Positions 62,112-64,000 of a stretch of DNA of 64,000 bases are shown piece by piece. The notes beneath the pieces are model-generated. The model did no database searches. It was not told the origin of the DNA and saw only the letters and a list, made by a program, of their open reading frames with translations. Location of the stretch: assembly GCA_009377585.1 (NCBI GenBank), contig WHTS01000025.1, positions 1 through 64,000 of the forward strand, read 5' to 3'. Each line of letters begins with the position of its first letter. The stretch's first letter is position 1. Source of the stretch: Betaproteobacteria bacterium. GTDB lineage: Bacteria; Pseudomonadota; Gammaproteobacteria; Burkholderiales; WYBJ01. Made by a program: the position numbers and the translations under genes.

Positions 62112-63431
62112 ATGAGACACGACGCCCGCGGCGTGCCGGTCAGCGCCGGCTGCAGCGAATCATTGCAACACTACGAGACGGCCCTGCGCCAGTTCCAGTC
62201 CTACGTCGGCGACCCGATCGCGACGCTCGATGCGGCGCTGGCGGAGGATCCGGACTTCATCACCGGTCACCTCATGAAGGGGCTCGTTCTATACTCGCTC
62301 GGCGAACGCAAGTACGGTCCCACGATCGATGCGTGTTTGGGCGCCGCCGCCGAGCGCAACGAGCTTGCGAACGACCGCGAACGGATGTTGCTGCAAGCGC
62401 TGCGGCAATTCCGGGCGGCGCAATGGAACGACGGTTGCCGTACACTCGATCGAATCCTGACCGAATATCCACGCGATGCGCTCGCATTGCAGTCGGCACA
62501 TCTGATGGATTTCTTTCGCGGCGATGCGCTCAATTTGCGCAATCGCGTGACCCGGGTGCTGCCGCACTGGGACAGCGCCGTGCCCGGTTACTCTTACGTG
62601 CTCGGCATGCACGCGTTTGGCCTGGAGGAGATGAACCAGTATCCGCAGGCCGAGGCCGAGGCGCGGCGCGCGCTCGAGATCGAAGTGTGCGACGGCTGGG
62701 CTGTGCATGCAGGAACGCACGTGATGGAGATGCAGGGGCGCATCGGCGAAGGCATCGCGTGGCTCGAATCGCGCCGCGGCAACTGGGCGCCCGACAATGC
62801 GTTCGCGTTCCACAACTGGTGGCATCTCGCCCTGTTCTATCTCGACGGTGCGCAGTACGACAAGGTGCTCGCGCTCTACGATAGCGAGATACATCCGGAG
62901 CGCTCGCAGATCGTTCTTTCGCTGGTGGATGCGACTGCGCTCTTGTGGCGTCTTTACCTGGAAGGCGTCGATACCGGCGCCCGCTTCGAGGTTATTGCCG
63001 ACGAATGGGAGCAACAGCTTGCGGACGAGGCCGGGTTCTACGCCTTCAACGATTTCCATGCGGCGATGGCGTTCGCCGCTTGCGGCCGCGGCAAGGCGCT
63101 TGCCCACGTGAAGGACGCCACGGCGCGCACGGCGCAGGGCAGCGACGACCTGGCCCGCATGGCGCGGGAGGTCGGGATCCCTCTCGCGGAGGCGGTGGAA
63201 GCCTTCAGCCTCGCGAAGTATGCACAAGCGATCGATCGGATGGAGCCGGTGCGCGACATTGCGAACCGCTTCGGCGGCAGCCATGCCCAGCGCGATCTCA
63301 TCACGTTGACGCTGATCGAAGCGGCGCTGCGCGGCGGGGACCGGGCGCGGGCGAAGCACTACCTGGCGGAACGGCGCATGCTCAAGTCCGACGCGAGCCG
63401 TTGGGGTCCTCGCCTGGAGGCGCGTGCCTGA
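62112..63431 (+). CDS. Tetratricopeptide-repeat protein
   Basis: 439 residues, no signal peptide. Helical repeats of TPR type cover most of the length: ALAEDPDFITGHLMKGLVLYSLGERK, ANDRERMLLQALRQFRAAQWNDGCRTLDRILTEYPRDALALQSAHLMDFF, YSYVLGMHAFGLEEMNQYPQAEAEARRALEI, and FHNWWHLALFYLDGAQYDKVLALYD. It resembles bacterial TPR proteins of unknown function. GGAGG lies before ATG 62112. Confidence 0.82.
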   Translation: MRHDARGVPVSAGCSESLQHYETALRQFQSYVGDPIATLDAALAEDPDFITGHLMKGLVLYSLGERKYGPTIDACLGAAAERNELANDRERMLLQALRQFRAAQWNDGCRTLDRILTEYPRDALALQSAHLMDFFRGDALNLRNRVTRVLPHWDSAVPGYSYVLGMHAFGLEEMNQYPQAEAEARRALEIEVCDGWAVHAGTHVMEMQGRIGEGIAWLESRRGNWAPDNAFAFHNWWHLALFYLDGAQYDKVLALYDSEIHPERSQIVLSLVDATALLWRLYLEGVDTGARFEVIADEWEQQLADEAGFYAFNDFHAAMAFAACGRGKALAHVKDATARTAQGSDDLARMAREVGIPLAEAVEAFSLAKYAQAIDRMEPVRDIANRFGGSHAQRDLITLTLIEAALRGGDRARAKHYLAERRMLKSDASRWGPRLEARA

Positions 63432-63554
63432 GGCGGGTGTCGGCGAACGCATTGCGCGCTTCGGCGCTTTCTGCGACAGTTCGAGCGCGCAGCCGCCGCC
63501 CGCGACGCGGTACGGCGGTTGCACACACGCTTGGGTGAGAGGGAGACGCCGCAT

Positions 63555-64000
63555 ATGCCAATCGCACTCGACGAAACGCACGACCCGAAGCGCACGAGCT
63601 GGCTCGAATCGGCGCAAGGGCATTCCGAGTTTCCGCTTCAGAATCTGCCGCTCGGCGTTTTTAGCCGCGCTTCGTCCGAGCTACGGGCTGGCGTCGCGGT
63701 CGGAGACAGCATCTTCGACATCGCGGCCGCGCTCGAAGCGGGCCTTTTCACGGGCGAGGCGAAGCGAGCCGCCGAGGCGGCAAGCGGCGGCGCCCTGAAC
63801 GCACTGCTGGCGCTGGGGCCCGCGTCGCGCATCGCGTTGCGCCGCCGAGTCTCTTCGCTGCTTGCCGTCGATGGTCCGGAGCGCGGACAGGTCGAAGGCT
63901 TGCGCGAGCACTTGATCCATGAGGCTGGCGCATGCACGCTGCATCTGCCGGCTGCGATCGGCGCCTATACCGATTTTTTCGCGGGCATCGAGCACGCGGC
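63555..64000 (+). CDS. fahA: Fumarylacetoacetase, N-terminal part (cut by window end)
   Basis: The first ~148 residues of fumarylacetoacetate hydrolase: SWLESAQGHSEFPLQNLPLGVFSRASSELRAGVAVGDSIFDIAAALEAG, followed by LREHLIHEAGACTLHLPAAIGAYTDFFAGIEHA, the start of the catalytic domain (DF.A..HA). It performs the last step of tyrosine/homogentisate degradation. ATG 63555; the metal-binding catalytic part lies beyond the edge. Nothing notable in the 123 nt before it. Confidence 0.92.
   Translation, partial: MPIALDETHDPKRTSWLESAQGHSEFPLQNLPLGVFSRASSELRAGVAVGDSIFDIAAALEAGLFTGEAKRAAEAASGGALNALLALGPASRIALRRRVSSLLAVDGPERGQVEGLREHLIHEAGACTLHLPAAIGAYTDFFAGIEHA

Overview
The window looks like a chromosomal piece of a high-G+C, environmental betaproteobacterium. 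The glyA-nrdR-ribD-ribE-ribBA-ribH order, the divergent yjgA/pmbA pair, an rnk-type regulator, two Bug/TctC-type binding proteins, two CaiB-type CoA transferases and a PEP-CTERM protein all fit that group. Assignment to a genus is not possible from sequence alone.

Layout. 1-4.2 kb is a defence island: a PLD-SNF2 helicase (cut by the window edge), a PC4-type ssDNA-binding protein and a DndB-like DGQHR protein on the minus strand, diverging from an AbiEi/AbiEii toxin-antitoxin pair. At 4.5-4.75 kb lie a 46-nt 3' tRNA-Thr(CGT) remnant and a decayed integrase tail, which look like an attachment-site scar. A HigBA-like pair with an operator-bearing, probably leaderless promoter follows. 6-15 kb holds a fluoroacetate-dehalogenase-like enzyme, an Asp/Glu racemase, a CAAX-type membrane protease of the PEP-CTERM kind, two trypsin-fold proteins (one without a catalytic triad), a DapA-family aldolase, a crotonase and an acyl-CoA ligase. 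15.2-22.2 kb is one giant filamentous-haemagglutinin-like exoprotein with a repeated motif. 22.6-37.9 kb is catabolic and transport accessory DNA: Bug receptors, CoA transferase, PQQ sugar dehydrogenase, ArgE, a peptide ABC importer without ATPases, a TPP enzyme, MmgE/PrpD and others.

The most notable locus is 39.1-41.9 kb. It encodes a UGSC-family protein whose coding frame runs through an in-frame TGA, directly followed by a bacterial SECIS-like hairpin. The gene is translationally coupled (ATGA) to a thioredoxin-reductase-like flavoprotein. This is best read as a selenoprotein with its reductase. The selenoprotein would be about 590 aa long, with start codons embedded in a 15-nt tandem repeat. 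Just upstream is a short-chain dehydrogenase with an internal deletion.

42-53.6 kb contains a phosphodiesterase, a membrane-anchored Mrr-like protein, a CoA transferase, a CBS protein, an MFS carrier, an esterase, a Mog-type molybdenum cofactor enzyme, yjgA/pmbA and a TRAP transporter. 53.8-60.2 kb is glyA-nrdR and the riboflavin genes, interrupted by a broken, lower-G+C glycosidase remnant. 60.2-63.4 kb is an ECF sigma/anti-sigma pair with a COG4315-type secreted protein and a TPR protein. A fumarylacetoacetase gene is cut by the right edge. Several families of palindromic dispersed repeats sit between genes.
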